In this document: piece after piece, positions 44,201 through 52,664 of the stretch
Layout of the letters: every line of letters begins with the position of its first letter
How positions within the stretch are numbered: position 1 is the first letter of the stretch
From: a virus
Virus record (IMG/VR): IMGVR_UViG_3300047356_000838
Location: 21,780 to 85,779 of that record
DNA length: 64,000 nucleotides
Strand: one strand, 5' to 3'
The notes under the pieces: generated by a model
Databases searched by the model: none
What the model was told of the DNA's origin: nothing
Seen by the model: the letters and a program-made list of their open reading frames with translations, nothing else
Program-made: the position numbers and the translations under genes

Positions 44201-44338
44201 ACCCATGTGTGTTGGATGCACGTTTGCTTTAACAACGCCAGTAACAATACCGCGTTCTTCTCTGACACCTCTTAGTTGACTGGTATCATACCCACTATCA
44301 CCACCTTTGGCGCCTTGTTTTGAAATATCTACTGCCAT
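41258..44338 (-). CDS. gp5: Baseplate hub spike protein gp5-like, no lysozyme domain
   Basis: 1026 residues. Residues about 28-130 form the gp5/VgrG OB-fold domain (GIVTGVVKANVHPTHMGVIKVWIP, ending ACVPDLYMM). From about 270 to 410 there is a beta-helix-type spike (HQILLNDTEGVVYVGNSDG, then MDVYAQDSINFRSANINF). No lysozyme domain is visible between them, unlike T4 gp5. The rest is a long Gly/Ala/Leu-rich region with tandem repeats (ALGGAGGITS and GGLTSAIP units), followed by a charged, helical C-terminus (KEREKGELEKSILKKEAELE). The extension has no T4 counterpart. The protein should be the cell-puncturing spike. Confidence 0.85.
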   Translation of the reverse strand: MAVDISKQGAKGGDSGYDTSQLRGVREERGIVTGVVKANVHPTHMGVIKVWIPTFSTDETDKTQWRSVRYCTPFYSRVDNSGVGDTYFGTKVTAGITTPPPDIGTKVLAFFPEGRASEGYYFACVPDLYMMQTLPEATISDGAAAGEFNDSPAGTHHTGKITNWRTQTRPEDFFAQDIQVKQGLSDDRVRGLNNSSYMRESPTEIIGIASKGRRITSLGQDFTVTYNAQLKNPDTADKTVLQGLLGPTARRKGHSIALDDGDIDGNSNQIRLRTSTGHQILLNDTEGVVYVGNSDGSCWIELSNEGTMDVYAQDSINFRSANINFHADENIKMHAKGFAQIVADKQMHLQGKQQLVATSDGEAGITGTKGLHLNSGSELFATAASSAYINSSANMSINGALILLQGPSTKAKIAQPVSDLQKEDTTYFPDLDQFILDEEEMVTTTVDRIVTHEPFPYHGVMNTTSPYTGGLVGGGGGLGGAFSIVGGLGPVAGLAGGAGGLGLSPGALGGALGGAGGITSALGGAGGITSALGGAGGITSALGASGGLAGGLGGLTSAIPGGLTSAIPGGLTSAIPGGLGGALPGGLTDGVLGQVTGGLDISSVTGSLSGITSNLPVGDLTSQLSGATGALQGADFGKLVTDASGKITGLAGGLGAGLPDLSSVTGGLSKVVPSIPDNLGSVLSAPNINKFPITDMVKQVNTGFSVGALNSFDVQGLNAAVVKQVGSANNPAFIDSATKSVGKFGFNVDQLQSQGFVRPEAVFNDQLADSSVWTGKGGASSLNKLLGNPGLQEQIQQGVVAADYQKLVNIGGITATDGKKEITSMLTASNVSTPEIAAKVRQGTQSIENVLPNTTNIASGEDVASKVKQSMQTGAAASDRVGKIKEEPVTGGEVITGNVYTPTDDLLDSTAEADAQEQANIDAFNAEPLVDNTDNSDPYGLEAQETQAKEREKGELEKSILKKEAELERKKKQGGYAAYKALRDQARQLRTQWWAGRRTLSKAQKAALEAQIKALLAQADAALKGK
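42603..42680 (-). repeat. 24-base tandem repeat in gp5
   Basis: Three near-identical 24-base units in direct tandem from 42603 encode repeats of the eight-residue unit GGLTSAIP in the Gly-rich extension of the spike protein. The DNA-level identity suggests recent expansion by slippage. Confidence 0.8.
42711..42810 (-). repeat. 30-base tandem repeat in gp5
   Basis: Three identical 30-base units plus the start of a fourth, from 42711, encode the ten-residue unit GGAGGITSAL. They lie just upstream (in coding direction) of the 24-base array and form a second, independent repeat family in the same region. Confidence 0.85.
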
Positions 44339-44339
44339 G

Positions 44340-47336
44340 TTATATTGTCTCTACATCTTGATTAACTAATGAGTTTCCTGTTGTAACTCTAACTGGTGTT
44401 GGTGTTGGTGTAAACGTTGGTGGCTCTGATTTAAAGAAACTTGCAGGTGGAGTCCAGTCGCTGCTTATATCTGCATTTACATCCGGAATAGTTTGTACTG
44501 ACTCATCAGGACCTCTAGCAATTGCTGCAGTTCTTTCATTGTTTACTGTTGCACTAGAATATGCAGGCGGGCTTGTGTCAAATTCGCCTGCTAGATCACC
44601 GCCTGAATAATCGTTTGCTACACTTTGCGCAAAGTCCTCTTTTACTGTTGCTTGCTGTTTAGTTATGCCTGTTGATTCGCCCTCTACTTCAACTGCTTCT
44701 TCCTTAACAAGTTCTTTACGTTCTTTACCTTCAACATCTGTTTTATCTCTTGCAACACCGTCTTTGGTAGGCTGCAATGGAGCTCGTACACCTGTGAGTT
44801 TCTGCTGGAATTGTCCACCTGCAAACGTACTTGAGATTTGTGTTATTTTATAAATGCCGCTAAAACTACTGTTTGTTGTTGCAGTAACATCTGCTAGTCC
44901 TGTTGTATCATCATAATCCACAGGAGTTCTCAAATTAACTTGACAGAATGGCATGCTTAGTTCGTAGTTAATTGTTCCATCAGGCATATAAGCACTTGTG
45001 TATTGTTGTCCTTTTCTTATCTTATCTTGCCAGTAAGCATCACTAGTAGGAATAAAACTTGGATCACCAACAATTCTCATGTCCAGAGCTATCATGTCAA
45101 CACCGTCACTCATTACACTACTAAACAAATCTTTTGCTCGGGCTCTGGTTACGCCGTCCTGTCCATTTGTACTGTTTCCTTCTGCACTTAGTGGCTGTTC
45201 TTTTACTAGTGGACTGAAGTCATTTTTTGCACTCTTATCACGAAACGGTGAACCAGTGCCTGCTGTCATAACCTGCATGAACGCTGTTTTAAAATCTAAT
45301 TTAAAGTCCAGCACTTCTGTGTTTCTACCGCTAAAGATGTAGTCATATATTTTGTGATAGCCTAGACCTTTTGGCTTGCTCTTGGGCGCCCAGGGAAAAT
45401 CATGATAATAAATTACACTGGGTTCTACAACATATTCAACGTGATATTTATATCTTCCGTCTTTGCCGTCAAATCCTTTACCGTCACCTTCAGCACTAAT
45501 AATAACAGGTTTAATTTTAAACCACTTGATACCTTTGCCTTCACTAACTCCTTTTGATGAGACTTCGTCAATGTTTTTATCCATGTAATCACTGTGCATG
45601 ATTACAAGGTTTAACAGTTTAGTTACATCAGTACCAGCATTTATTTTAAACGTTTTCTTATCTTTGTCAAGACTTATTCCACCGCCGAAACTTGCAGCAT
45701 ATGCCTGGAACTGACTTTTGTTTGCTTTGCCGTCATCTTTTTTCTGTCCAGTGGGTGCAGGTGTATCCAGTGCATCAAATATGGCTTCTACATTTAGTTT
45801 TGCATTTGCTATTTGACTAGCAATTTTAAAACTGTAAGTATCATAACCTTCTGCTGCCGCTGGTATTTCTGTTTGTTCGTAGCCGCCACTGTTACCTGGA
45901 GGCCCAGTTACTTCTTTGGCCTTCCTAAACGTAGGCTTTGTGCGCTTTTTTTGATTTTCTGTTAGTACTTCTGCTAGTGTTTTAAAACTATCACCGTATT
46001 TTTCTACAGTTTTCTTTTGTACTGATTCTTCTTGCCCGCCTGGTCCTGAAGTGACTCTAACATCTTCTGTAGTTTTTACAATTTCGTTGCCGCCACTGTT
46101 AAAAATATCACCAATTGTAGTTGCACTAAGTTCCATGTTCATTGGTATTGTACTGTTAATTTGTCCAAACAAACTGTGTGCATAGGGGATTGCTTTAACT
46201 TTATACTCTGTACCCATGCTAGTAACTTCAAATTTAATGTCGGTAATTTTAATAGGAATATACTTGGGCTTGCTGGGTGCCATCATTGGTTGCCCAAGAT
46301 CATCATAGCCTCTAAATTTTATTTCAAGCAAATAAGGAGCATGTATGTATTTTTCTTTGGTACTCACTAGTGTAGTTGCTGCAGCATCGCGTAGTTTTTC
46401 TATCAAGCTCACGCCACGCGGTTCATGAATTGTAAATGAAACATCAGTTACGTTTGTGTTCTGTTTTCTCTTACTAGGGCCAATTGCAACATTGGTTAAT
46501 TCTAGATTATCAATATAAAAATCGTTGAAAAATCCTAGTTCTCTTTCCAGTGCATTTTCTGGTTGCGTACCACTTCCACCATCACGCATCAATAACAAAC
46601 TGTCATCCAGTACTTCACGTGGACTGTTAGGTTTAGTCAACAGGTTTACATAACTTTTACTGTTTAGCATATATAGTGCAATTTGATAGGTGTAACTACT
46701 AAAAACATTAAGTTCATTAGGCTTGGGTTCGATTTTAATTTCATTAAGGTCTGCATCAAACACGCCAGTACTAGCATTTATGCTTTTTGCATCCTTGGGA
46801 TTGCTTACTTCAGTAACACTTTTTGGATCTGCGTTTAACCCCTCAGGTGCACCTGTCTCGCTGTCATCATCGCTTGTAAATCCTGCTGATGTTGTGCCGC
46901 CAAAGTCGTCATCGCCTTCCATGCCAGGAATTTCTTCTGGTGGGTCTGTTGTAACTTTTTTATAAGGATAACTTGTTTGTCCTGCAGGCTCTACATCTGC
47001 ATAGTTTTCAGCGTAATCATTTAGACCGTCATCAACAGCAACATCGCTCCAGTCAATCTTTGCAGCATCTGTAACTGGTGTTGCTTGAGGAATAGTAATA
47101 GGATTTGGATCAGGTTGTTCTACTAAACTGCGATCTTCAGGAGCAGGATTGTTTGGAACATACCTTCCACTGCCTACTTTACTGGTAAGTGTACCATCAT
47201 CAGCGACGTTGTATTGACTAACAATGTTAAAGTAACTATTAGTATCAAGGCTTTGGAGTTCGTCTCCATCAATATTCTTACCTTGAAAACTGTCTACATA
47301 TTGTTTTTGATTAGGATTTACTCTGTTAACAGCCAT
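44340..47336 (-). CDS. Large baseplate hub-like structural protein
   Basis: 998 residues. The N-terminal 200 residues are acidic and low-complexity; a core begins near 210 with NVFSSYTYQIALYMLN and includes LERELGFFNDFYIDNLELTN. Near residue 850 the segment SGIYKITQISSTFAGGQFQQKLTGVR resembles the end of the hub beta-domain of gp27/gpD-like proteins. It lies directly upstream of the spike gp5, which fits a gp27-type partner that carries the spike. The C-terminus is again disordered and Thr/Pro-rich. The gp27 equivalence is inference; a structural role is well supported by position. Confidence 0.65.
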   Translation of the reverse strand: MAVNRVNPNQKQYVDSFQGKNIDGDELQSLDTNSYFNIVSQYNVADDGTLTSKVGSGRYVPNNPAPEDRSLVEQPDPNPITIPQATPVTDAAKIDWSDVAVDDGLNDYAENYADVEPAGQTSYPYKKVTTDPPEEIPGMEGDDDFGGTTSAGFTSDDDSETGAPEGLNADPKSVTEVSNPKDAKSINASTGVFDADLNEIKIEPKPNELNVFSSYTYQIALYMLNSKSYVNLLTKPNSPREVLDDSLLLMRDGGSGTQPENALERELGFFNDFYIDNLELTNVAIGPSKRKQNTNVTDVSFTIHEPRGVSLIEKLRDAAATTLVSTKEKYIHAPYLLEIKFRGYDDLGQPMMAPSKPKYIPIKITDIKFEVTSMGTEYKVKAIPYAHSLFGQINSTIPMNMELSATTIGDIFNSGGNEIVKTTEDVRVTSGPGGQEESVQKKTVEKYGDSFKTLAEVLTENQKKRTKPTFRKAKEVTGPPGNSGGYEQTEIPAAAEGYDTYSFKIASQIANAKLNVEAIFDALDTPAPTGQKKDDGKANKSQFQAYAASFGGGISLDKDKKTFKINAGTDVTKLLNLVIMHSDYMDKNIDEVSSKGVSEGKGIKWFKIKPVIISAEGDGKGFDGKDGRYKYHVEYVVEPSVIYYHDFPWAPKSKPKGLGYHKIYDYIFSGRNTEVLDFKLDFKTAFMQVMTAGTGSPFRDKSAKNDFSPLVKEQPLSAEGNSTNGQDGVTRARAKDLFSSVMSDGVDMIALDMRIVGDPSFIPTSDAYWQDKIRKGQQYTSAYMPDGTINYELSMPFCQVNLRTPVDYDDTTGLADVTATTNSSFSGIYKITQISSTFAGGQFQQKLTGVRAPLQPTKDGVARDKTDVEGKERKELVKEEAVEVEGESTGITKQQATVKEDFAQSVANDYSGGDLAGEFDTSPPAYSSATVNNERTAAIARGPDESVQTIPDVNADISSDWTPPASFFKSEPPTFTPTPTPVRVTTGNSLVNQDVETI

Positions 47337-47337
47337 G

Positions 47338-47640
47338 TTAGATTCCCAATGTCTGTTCTATTCTATCCTTTTTAGGAATGTAAAATCTTATACCAGCACG
47401 GAAGTCCCAGATAGGATCTTCAAATGCATTAGGATTTCTACTCTGAAAAACCCACCATAGATTTGAATTTTTATACAAGTCAAACGCTAATAGGTCAGGT
47501 CTATACTGATGCACCCGTGTAAGTGTATGTAGTACATCGTCTTTTGCTGGACGAATAAAGCGCGGTGTTAGTATATCAGTGTAGTAACTATATTGCTGTG
47601 TATCAGCATATGGGCTATCACTGCGATATTCTACTGCCAT
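47338..47640 (-). CDS. gp53: Baseplate wedge protein gp53
   Basis: 100 residues. The pattern YRPDLLAFDLYKNSNLWWVF then NPNAFEDPIWDFRAGIRFYIP is that of gp53-like wedge proteins, where a LysM-like segment anchors the wedge to the hub and tail tube. T4 gp53 is about twice as long; marine phage versions are commonly short. It overlaps the upstream gene by one base and is one base from the large hub-like gene, so it is in the same late operon. Confidence 0.88.
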   Translation of the reverse strand: MAVEYRSDSPYADTQQYSYYTDILTPRFIRPAKDDVLHTLTRVHQYRPDLLAFDLYKNSNLWWVFQSRNPNAFEDPIWDFRAGIRFYIPKKDRIEQTLGI

Positions 47641-48458
47641 TATAGAAATCCTCCTGTGCCATTGCTACTACCAATTAAGTTGCCTCTTGCAAAATTATCC
47701 AAACTAAAGTTGCCAATTTGATTCTTGCTATAGATTGGAAGTAGATTAAGAGTCATTGCCAGGTAACTTGGAACAAGTGTTCCTCTGCCAGGTACTTCAA
47801 TATAATCTCTGTCAGCAGGCATAATTTCTGCAAAGTTTTGCAGCACACATGGAACACTGTTGTAGTTTAGTGAACCGTGTCCACTTAATCTCAACACAGG
47901 CGGTGGTGTACCTGCTAGTCTATCATTGCCAAAAAACATTTTATAAGCACTGCGTAGGAAGTGTAACACTGCCAGTACATAAGTTGCCTCATCTGGATCA
48001 TTTGCTGTAAAATAACCATCAACTGTGATGCTATCTACACTACTTGCATTATAACTATGCTGCATATGATTGCTGTGTGTTGGATGAACTGCAGCATATT
48101 GCGCACTGTGACTTACACTGATTGTTGGCGTATAAGGAAATAATATTCCACCTGTGCCAACCAGTGGAGCAAGAATACTATTACTTGGATCTTTGTACAG
48201 CATTGGTCCACTAGCAGGTGCTAGTGCTAGTCTAACTCTGTTGTCAGTTTGTGCAAATTGTGCTGTAAAATCACCACCAAAACTAGGTATATTTGCTCCA
48301 GCAAAGTTTAATCCAGCCTGAAACAGTCTATTAGCACTTGGATCTAGATTAGCAGTTATTGCTTTACCCGCAACGCTTTGTATCTGAGAACCTACTTCTT
48401 TTGTAAAGTTCTCTGGATTCTTAGCGAATTTAGATCCTATATCAAAAAGTGATGCCAT
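47640..48458 (-). CDS. Tail tube cap/baseplate protein (gp48/gp54-like)
   Basis: 272 residues. After an amphipathic N-terminus (SLFDIGSKFAKNPENFTKEV) comes a beta-rich core with LFPYTPTISVSHSAQY, SVDSITVDGYFTANDPDEATY and VLHFLRSAYKMFFGNDR. This arrangement resembles tail-tube-related baseplate proteins (gp48/gp54 class), which cap the hub and start tube polymerisation. It is first in the minus-strand baseplate operon, 32 bases after a perfect late promoter. I am sure it is a structural tail gene; the specific T4 number is tentative. Confidence 0.6.
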   Translation of the reverse strand: MASLFDIGSKFAKNPENFTKEVGSQIQSVAGKAITANLDPSANRLFQAGLNFAGANIPSFGGDFTAQFAQTDNRVRLALAPASGPMLYKDPSNSILAPLVGTGGILFPYTPTISVSHSAQYAAVHPTHSNHMQHSYNASSVDSITVDGYFTANDPDEATYVLAVLHFLRSAYKMFFGNDRLAGTPPPVLRLSGHGSLNYNSVPCVLQNFAEIMPADRDYIEVPGRGTLVPSYLAMTLNLLPIYSKNQIGNFSLDNFARGNLIGSSNGTGGFL

Positions 48459-48479
48459 TTAAAAAATCCTTTTTTTATC

Positions 48480-48509
48480 TTGCATAAGTATATTTATAGG
48501 CTGTATAAT
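48480..48509 (+). promoter_or_regulatory. Sigma70-type promoter for gp55
   Basis: TTGCAT at 48480-48485, an 18-base spacer and TATAAT at 48504-48509. Transcription would start about 48516, with a 20-base leader carrying AAGGA before the gp55 ATG at 48537. The promoter overlaps the opposing late promoter at 48491-48498. Confidence 0.65.
48491..48498 (-). promoter_or_regulatory. T4 late promoter TATAAATA, perfect match
   Basis: TATAAATA on the minus strand, the exact T4 late consensus, lies 33 bases before the ATG at 48458. It should drive the baseplate operon down to gp25. It sits inside the spacer of the opposing gp55 promoter, so late and early transcription from this 78-base gap are mutually exclusive in space. 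Confidence 0.8.
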
Positions 48510-48536
48510 ATACGCATATAAAAGGAATCACATTAC

Positions 48537-49349
48537 ATGATCAAAAGGAAAAATTATCTCAACAATCGCGATTTGTTGAAAGAAATTCATTTATCTAAGA
48601 ACACTTACAGTAGTTTTGTTACAGAAGGCGATGATGTTTATGACATTATCCTGCCAAATGTAGAAAAAATTAACATTCGCACAATTGCACAAGCCAAGCG
48701 TAATCAGGCTGATCGCATGCAAAAGCAAGCATATGAGGCTGCTCGTGCTGAAGGACAAAAAGTTAAACAAGCAGACTTTGTTGTGGATTGGAAAAAAATT
48801 GACAAGCAAGATGTTATATTCCGTGTTATGACACATGATCACATCCCACTGCATCCTGGACGTAAAAAGAATCCTAAGACTGTTGCAGACCATCATGTTC
48901 AGTGCAACTTTCCTCCTTTTCAACACTTTAAACTAGACGACGACGATGTTGCAGTTTGTGTTGGTAAGAGTCACTGGGAAGGTGGACTAGAGAATGGTAA
49001 CTTCAGCAAAGCACATGGACGCACTACCAACAAACTTGCTAGAATGTATATGAAACTGTGCGAACGTTACGGTACACGTTCAAACTGGCGTGGATATACA
49101 TACAATGATGAAATGCGTAGCCAAGCACTGTTACAGCTCACACAGATTGGTCTACAGTTTGATGAAAGCAAAAGTGAGAATCCATTTGCTTACTACACTG
49201 CAGCAATTACAAACAGTTTCACAAGAGTGCTAAACTTGGAAAAGAAAAATCAGAGCATCCGTGATGATATCCTCGAAAGTGCTGGACTGAACCCAAGTTA
49301 CACTAGACAAACTGAAAACGAACTAGCAAAGAGTTCAGATCCTATCTAA
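48537..49349 (+). CDS. gp55: Late transcription sigma factor gp55
   Basis: 270 residues. NNRDLLKEIHLSKNTYSSFV at the N-terminus and TNKLARMYMKLCERYGTRSN, then RGYTYNDEMRSQALLQL and NPFAYYTAAITNSFTRVLN, match the gp55 family of T4-like phages. gp55 is a minimal sigma factor that recognises the -10-like TATAAATA box with gp33 and the gp45 clamp; those partners are not in this window. It is preceded by a sigma70 promoter and AAGGA. The stop overlaps the amidinotransferase start (TAATG). Its presence agrees with the late boxes listed here. Confidence 0.92.
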   Translation: MIKRKNYLNNRDLLKEIHLSKNTYSSFVTEGDDVYDIILPNVEKINIRTIAQAKRNQADRMQKQAYEAARAEGQKVKQADFVVDWKKIDKQDVIFRVMTHDHIPLHPGRKKNPKTVADHHVQCNFPPFQHFKLDDDDVAVCVGKSHWEGGLENGNFSKAHGRTTNKLARMYMKLCERYGTRSNWRGYTYNDEMRSQALLQLTQIGLQFDESKSENPFAYYTAAITNSFTRVLNLEKKNQSIRDDILESAGLNPSYTRQTENELAKSSDPI

Positions 49350-50467
49350 TGAAATATAATATATGGAACAAGTGGGATCCACTTAAAGTGTGCATGCTGG
49401 GCAATCATTATGCACCTGAATTCTTTAACGGCTGCGATACAAAAGCAAGCGATCCTCTAAAACGTATATGCGAAGAAACACTGGAAGATCTTGACGGATT
49501 TAAAACTATACTACAACAATTTGGTGTACAAGTTATACAACCTGAACTAGATCCTAATGAACGTTTTTTGGATAACCCACATAGGTACCCTAGAGGACCT
49601 TTGCAGCCGCGTGATGCACAACTTGTTTTAGGAAATGATTGTTACATAACAGGCAATGATCATCCATCAATTGCTAAGAAGTTAGACGAGTATAGTACTA
49701 CAAAAAACTTAAAAGAACAAATGTTCTATACTAGAGAAAACTATGAAGTTTTTGCTGGTGAAGATTATCCGCCCTATGAAGAGTACAGGGCTAATTTTCA
49801 GAATAAGGATTTTTTCCCTGACTTTGTTTGGGAAGAGTTGCAGACTGATACACCAGCATTAATATCTAGTGCAACTGCTTTTATGATAGGAACTAAACTT
49901 TATCTTGGTGATGATAACATGGAACAACTTATGGATGTTGTTTCAGAATTTATGCCTGCAATTAACCACTTTGATACCACAATAGTAAAAATGATCGGAC
50001 ACAGTGACGGCAATTTTCATCCAATTAAACCTGGCGCTATACTTAGTTTACACAATGTACAAACATACAGCGAAACATTTCCTGGTTGGGATGTGTGTTA
50101 TTTGCCTGATGAGAGTTGGGAAAAAATTGAAGGTTTTTGGAAACTTAAACAGAAAAATCAAGGCAAGTGGTGGCTTGCAGGTGAAGAAGATAATACTGAG
50201 TTTACACACTTTGTTGAAACTTGGTTAAGTGACTGGGTTGGATATGTAGAGGAGACAGTATTTGACGTTAACGTTCTTATGCTCGATGCTAATCATTGTT
50301 GTGTTAGTAATCCTAACAACGAACAGGTAAATGCATTTTTTAAGAAACACAAAGTAGAAGCAGTGTATGTGCCATGGAGACATAGGTATTTTTGGGATGG
50401 GGGATTGCATTGTATAACACTGGACCTTTACCGAGAAGGCACACAAAAAGACTATTTTAATCCTTGA
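49349..50467 (+). CDS. Amidinotransferase A
   Basis: 372 residues. The arrangement PRDAQLVLGN, KMIGHSDGNFHPIKPG (histidine of the catalytic set), NTEFTHFVETWLSDWVGY, FDVNVLMLD and the final GGLHCITLDLYREG with Cys355 matches the glycine amidinotransferase (AGAT)-like fold, in which a cysteine takes the amidino group from arginine and passes it to an amine. The length fits the family. It follows gp55 with a one-base overlap and precedes gp47. A paralogue lies on the other side of gp47. Donor and acceptor are not readable; arginine deimination is also possible. Confidence 0.8.
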   Translation: MKYNIWNKWDPLKVCMLGNHYAPEFFNGCDTKASDPLKRICEETLEDLDGFKTILQQFGVQVIQPELDPNERFLDNPHRYPRGPLQPRDAQLVLGNDCYITGNDHPSIAKKLDEYSTTKNLKEQMFYTRENYEVFAGEDYPPYEEYRANFQNKDFFPDFVWEELQTDTPALISSATAFMIGTKLYLGDDNMEQLMDVVSEFMPAINHFDTTIVKMIGHSDGNFHPIKPGAILSLHNVQTYSETFPGWDVCYLPDESWEKIEGFWKLKQKNQGKWWLAGEEDNTEFTHFVETWLSDWVGYVEETVFDVNVLMLDANHCCVSNPNNEQVNAFFKKHKVEAVYVPWRHRYFWDGGLHCITLDLYREGTQKDYFNP

Positions 50468-50491
50468 CAATAACACATAAGGTGCTATAAT
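50464..50491 (+). promoter_or_regulatory. Sigma70 promoter placing +1 at the gp47 ATG
   Basis: TTGACA at 50464-50469, a 16-base spacer and TATAAT at 50486-50491. Only six bases separate the -10 box from the gp47 ATG at 50498, so the expected start base is the A of the ATG. The TTGACA overlaps the stop codon of the upstream gene. Confidence 0.7.
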
Positions 50492-50497
50492 ACTAGT

Positions 50498-51508
50498 ATG
50501 AGTTTGTTCAAACGGGCCGCCGTATTCACGGATATTCACTTTGGCAACAAGAGTAATAGCCAAACGTTTAACCGCGACTGTCTCGATTTCGTAACTTGGT
50601 TTTGTAGTGAAGCCAAAGCGCAGGGTGCTGACACTTGTATCTTTATGGGCGACTGGCATCATCAACGTGCCAGTATCAATGTTGCTACACTAAACTATAG
50701 TTTGCAAGCATTGGAACTGTTAAACACAGCGTTTGATGTTATACACTTTATACCTGGCAATCACGATGAATACTACAGAGATAAACGCGACTTCAACAGT
50801 ATTGCATTTATAAACAAATTTGAGAACATACAATTACACAATGAAATTACTACTATAGATGGTGTAGCATTTATCCCGTGGTTAGTAGGTGATGAACACA
50901 AACAAATGCAGAAAATAACTGCTGACTATGTAATTGGACATTTTGAACTTCCTCACTTTTATATGAACGCTATGGTACAAATGCCAGATCACGGTGAACT
51001 AAGCAGCAATGACTTTGGTCGTTGTGGTACTGTGTTTACAGGACATTTTCACAAGCGACAGGAACGAGGCAATGTTGTATACACAGGCAATGCATTTCCT
51101 CACAACTACAGCGATGCTGGCGATGATGATCGTGGACTGATGATACTAGACTGGGACGGCACAAGACAGTTTATTGCCTGGCCCGATCAACCCCGATATC
51201 GCACACTGAAAATAAGTCAACTACTGGAAGGCCCTGAAAAATACTTGGGTCCAAAGACCTATGCTCGTGTTAACTTGGATGTGGACATCAGTTATGAAGA
51301 AGCAAACTTTATCAAAGAAACTTTTATGGAGGAGTATCAACTGCGTGAAATGAGTTTGATCCCTGTAAAAGTTGAGGACATGGACATGCAAATTTCAGGT
51401 GAGATCAACTTTGAAAGTGTAGATACTATTGTTACTAGTCAACTACAACAGATTGATAGTCAACAGTACGATACTAACCTAATGTTGGATATCTACAGGA
51501 ATCTTTAA
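50498..51508 (+). CDS. gp47: Recombination nuclease subunit gp47 (SbcD/Mre11-like)
   Basis: 336 residues, the length of T4 gp47. The metallophosphoesterase motifs are in order: D12-x-H14 (TDIHFG), GDWHH near 51-55, GNHDE near 87-91, GHFELPH and GHFHKR. With gp46 it forms the Mre11/Rad50-type complex that resects DNA ends for recombination-dependent replication and host DNA degradation. The start is firm because the first motif begins by residue 12, yet there is no good ribosome-binding site and the promoter places the RNA 5' end on the ATG. It overlaps the second amidinotransferase start (TAATG). Confidence 0.94.
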   Translation: MSLFKRAAVFTDIHFGNKSNSQTFNRDCLDFVTWFCSEAKAQGADTCIFMGDWHHQRASINVATLNYSLQALELLNTAFDVIHFIPGNHDEYYRDKRDFNSIAFINKFENIQLHNEITTIDGVAFIPWLVGDEHKQMQKITADYVIGHFELPHFYMNAMVQMPDHGELSSNDFGRCGTVFTGHFHKRQERGNVVYTGNAFPHNYSDAGDDDRGLMILDWDGTRQFIAWPDQPRYRTLKISQLLEGPEKYLGPKTYARVNLDVDISYEEANFIKETFMEEYQLREMSLIPVKVEDMDMQISGEINFESVDTIVTSQLQQIDSQQYDTNLMLDIYRNL

Positions 51509-52644
51509 TGAAAGTATTTCAAAATAGTGATGTAGACACATTGCAAAGTGTGCTAATTGGACGTTGGTTCATGCCTGAGTATTTTGATTCAATAAGCAAT
51601 GATAACATTAGAGAGCCTCTAAAACGCATTGCACACGAAACACAAGAAGATATAGAAAGCATTATGAAAATTTTTAATGATCATGGTGTTCGTGTTTTAC
51701 AAGTTGATCATCCATACAAAAGATTTGAACAATCACAACTAGATTATGCTCCACTGGCAGTGCGCAACAGCATGCATGTTTTTGGTGATACACTGTATCG
51801 TTTCAACGAATATGAATATGACGAGTATATTCTTGACACTGTACAACCAGAAAAGTACTTTGATCTATATCCTCTGATTGTTGATGATGCTACAGTTGCA
51901 AAGAAAAACAATCCACCTTACAGTAGACAAAAATGGAATGAGCTCAGTGGTCCAGACTGGCCTACATTCCAAGATTATTGCACAAACAATTACACTCCAA
52001 AAACTGACTACATTGCTGAAGAATTAAAAGAATTTGCTGAAAGTATTGAATATGATGTTGGTTTGCAAATTCCAGATGGCTGTAACATAATACTTACTGA
52101 CTCACATGTTTATGTTGACAGTCACGAATATTTTAATTTCACTGATGTTTATAAACAACATATTGTTTTAGACAGAACTTGGGTAGATATTAATTTAAAA
52201 GCAGGACACACTGATGGATGCTTTAAATTCTTAAACAAAAACACTGTAATAGGCATTCGAGAACTTGTTGATTGTGATCTACTAGGTGTTACAAATTTAA
52301 TCGAACTTCCTAAAGTAAATTACCAAAATACACTTGTAGAATGGAAAAGTTTTAAAAGTCAGGTAAATGGCAAATGGTGGCTGCCCGGCGAGACCAATAA
52401 CACAGAGTTTACACACTTTGTTGAAAAATATCTCACACATCTAGTAGGCTATGCAGATGAAACATTTTTTGATGTAAATGTTTTACCACTTGATACACAA
52501 AATGTTTTTGTTGCATCTGATAACGATGAACTACATGCCATGTATAATCAACATGGTATAAATCCAATACCAGTTCCGTGGAGACACAGTTTGTTTCACG
52601 ATAATGGGCTACACTGCATATCTTTGTGCTTGCATCGACAGTAA
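51508..52644 (+). CDS. Amidinotransferase B
   Basis: 378 residues, paralogous to the gene at 49349-50467. Shared blocks are AGHTDGCFKFL (catalytic histidine region), GKWWLPGETNNTEFTHFVEK, GYADETFFDVNVLPLD, VPWRHS and NGLHCISLCL with Cys370. The early PRD motif of copy A is changed here (LAVRNSMHVFG), so substrate or activity may differ. It is translationally coupled to gp47 through a TAATG overlap, and the gp46 promoter lies at its end. Two diverged amidinotransferases around a recombination gene is a surprising arrangement. The substrate is unknown. Confidence 0.78.
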   Translation: MKVFQNSDVDTLQSVLIGRWFMPEYFDSISNDNIREPLKRIAHETQEDIESIMKIFNDHGVRVLQVDHPYKRFEQSQLDYAPLAVRNSMHVFGDTLYRFNEYEYDEYILDTVQPEKYFDLYPLIVDDATVAKKNNPPYSRQKWNELSGPDWPTFQDYCTNNYTPKTDYIAEELKEFAESIEYDVGLQIPDGCNIILTDSHVYVDSHEYFNFTDVYKQHIVLDRTWVDINLKAGHTDGCFKFLNKNTVIGIRELVDCDLLGVTNLIELPKVNYQNTLVEWKSFKSQVNGKWWLPGETNNTEFTHFVEKYLTHLVGYADETFFDVNVLPLDTQNVFVASDNDELHAMYNQHGINPIPVPWRHSLFHDNGLHCISLCLHRQ

Positions 52645-52658
52645 CTTTATAGTATAAT
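52630..52658 (+). promoter_or_regulatory. Sigma70-type promoter placing +1 at the gp46 ATG
   Basis: TTGCAT at 52630-52635, a 17-base spacer and TATAAT at 52653-52658. Six bases separate the -10 box from the gp46 ATG at 52665, putting the expected start on its A. No ribosome-binding site precedes the ATG. Confidence 0.68.
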
Positions 52659-52664
52659 AAACAC

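Noticed and set aside
41258-44338. Lysozyme domain in gp5
   Set aside because: The stretch between the OB fold and the beta-helix lacks the T4-lysozyme catalytic Glu/Asp/Thr pattern.
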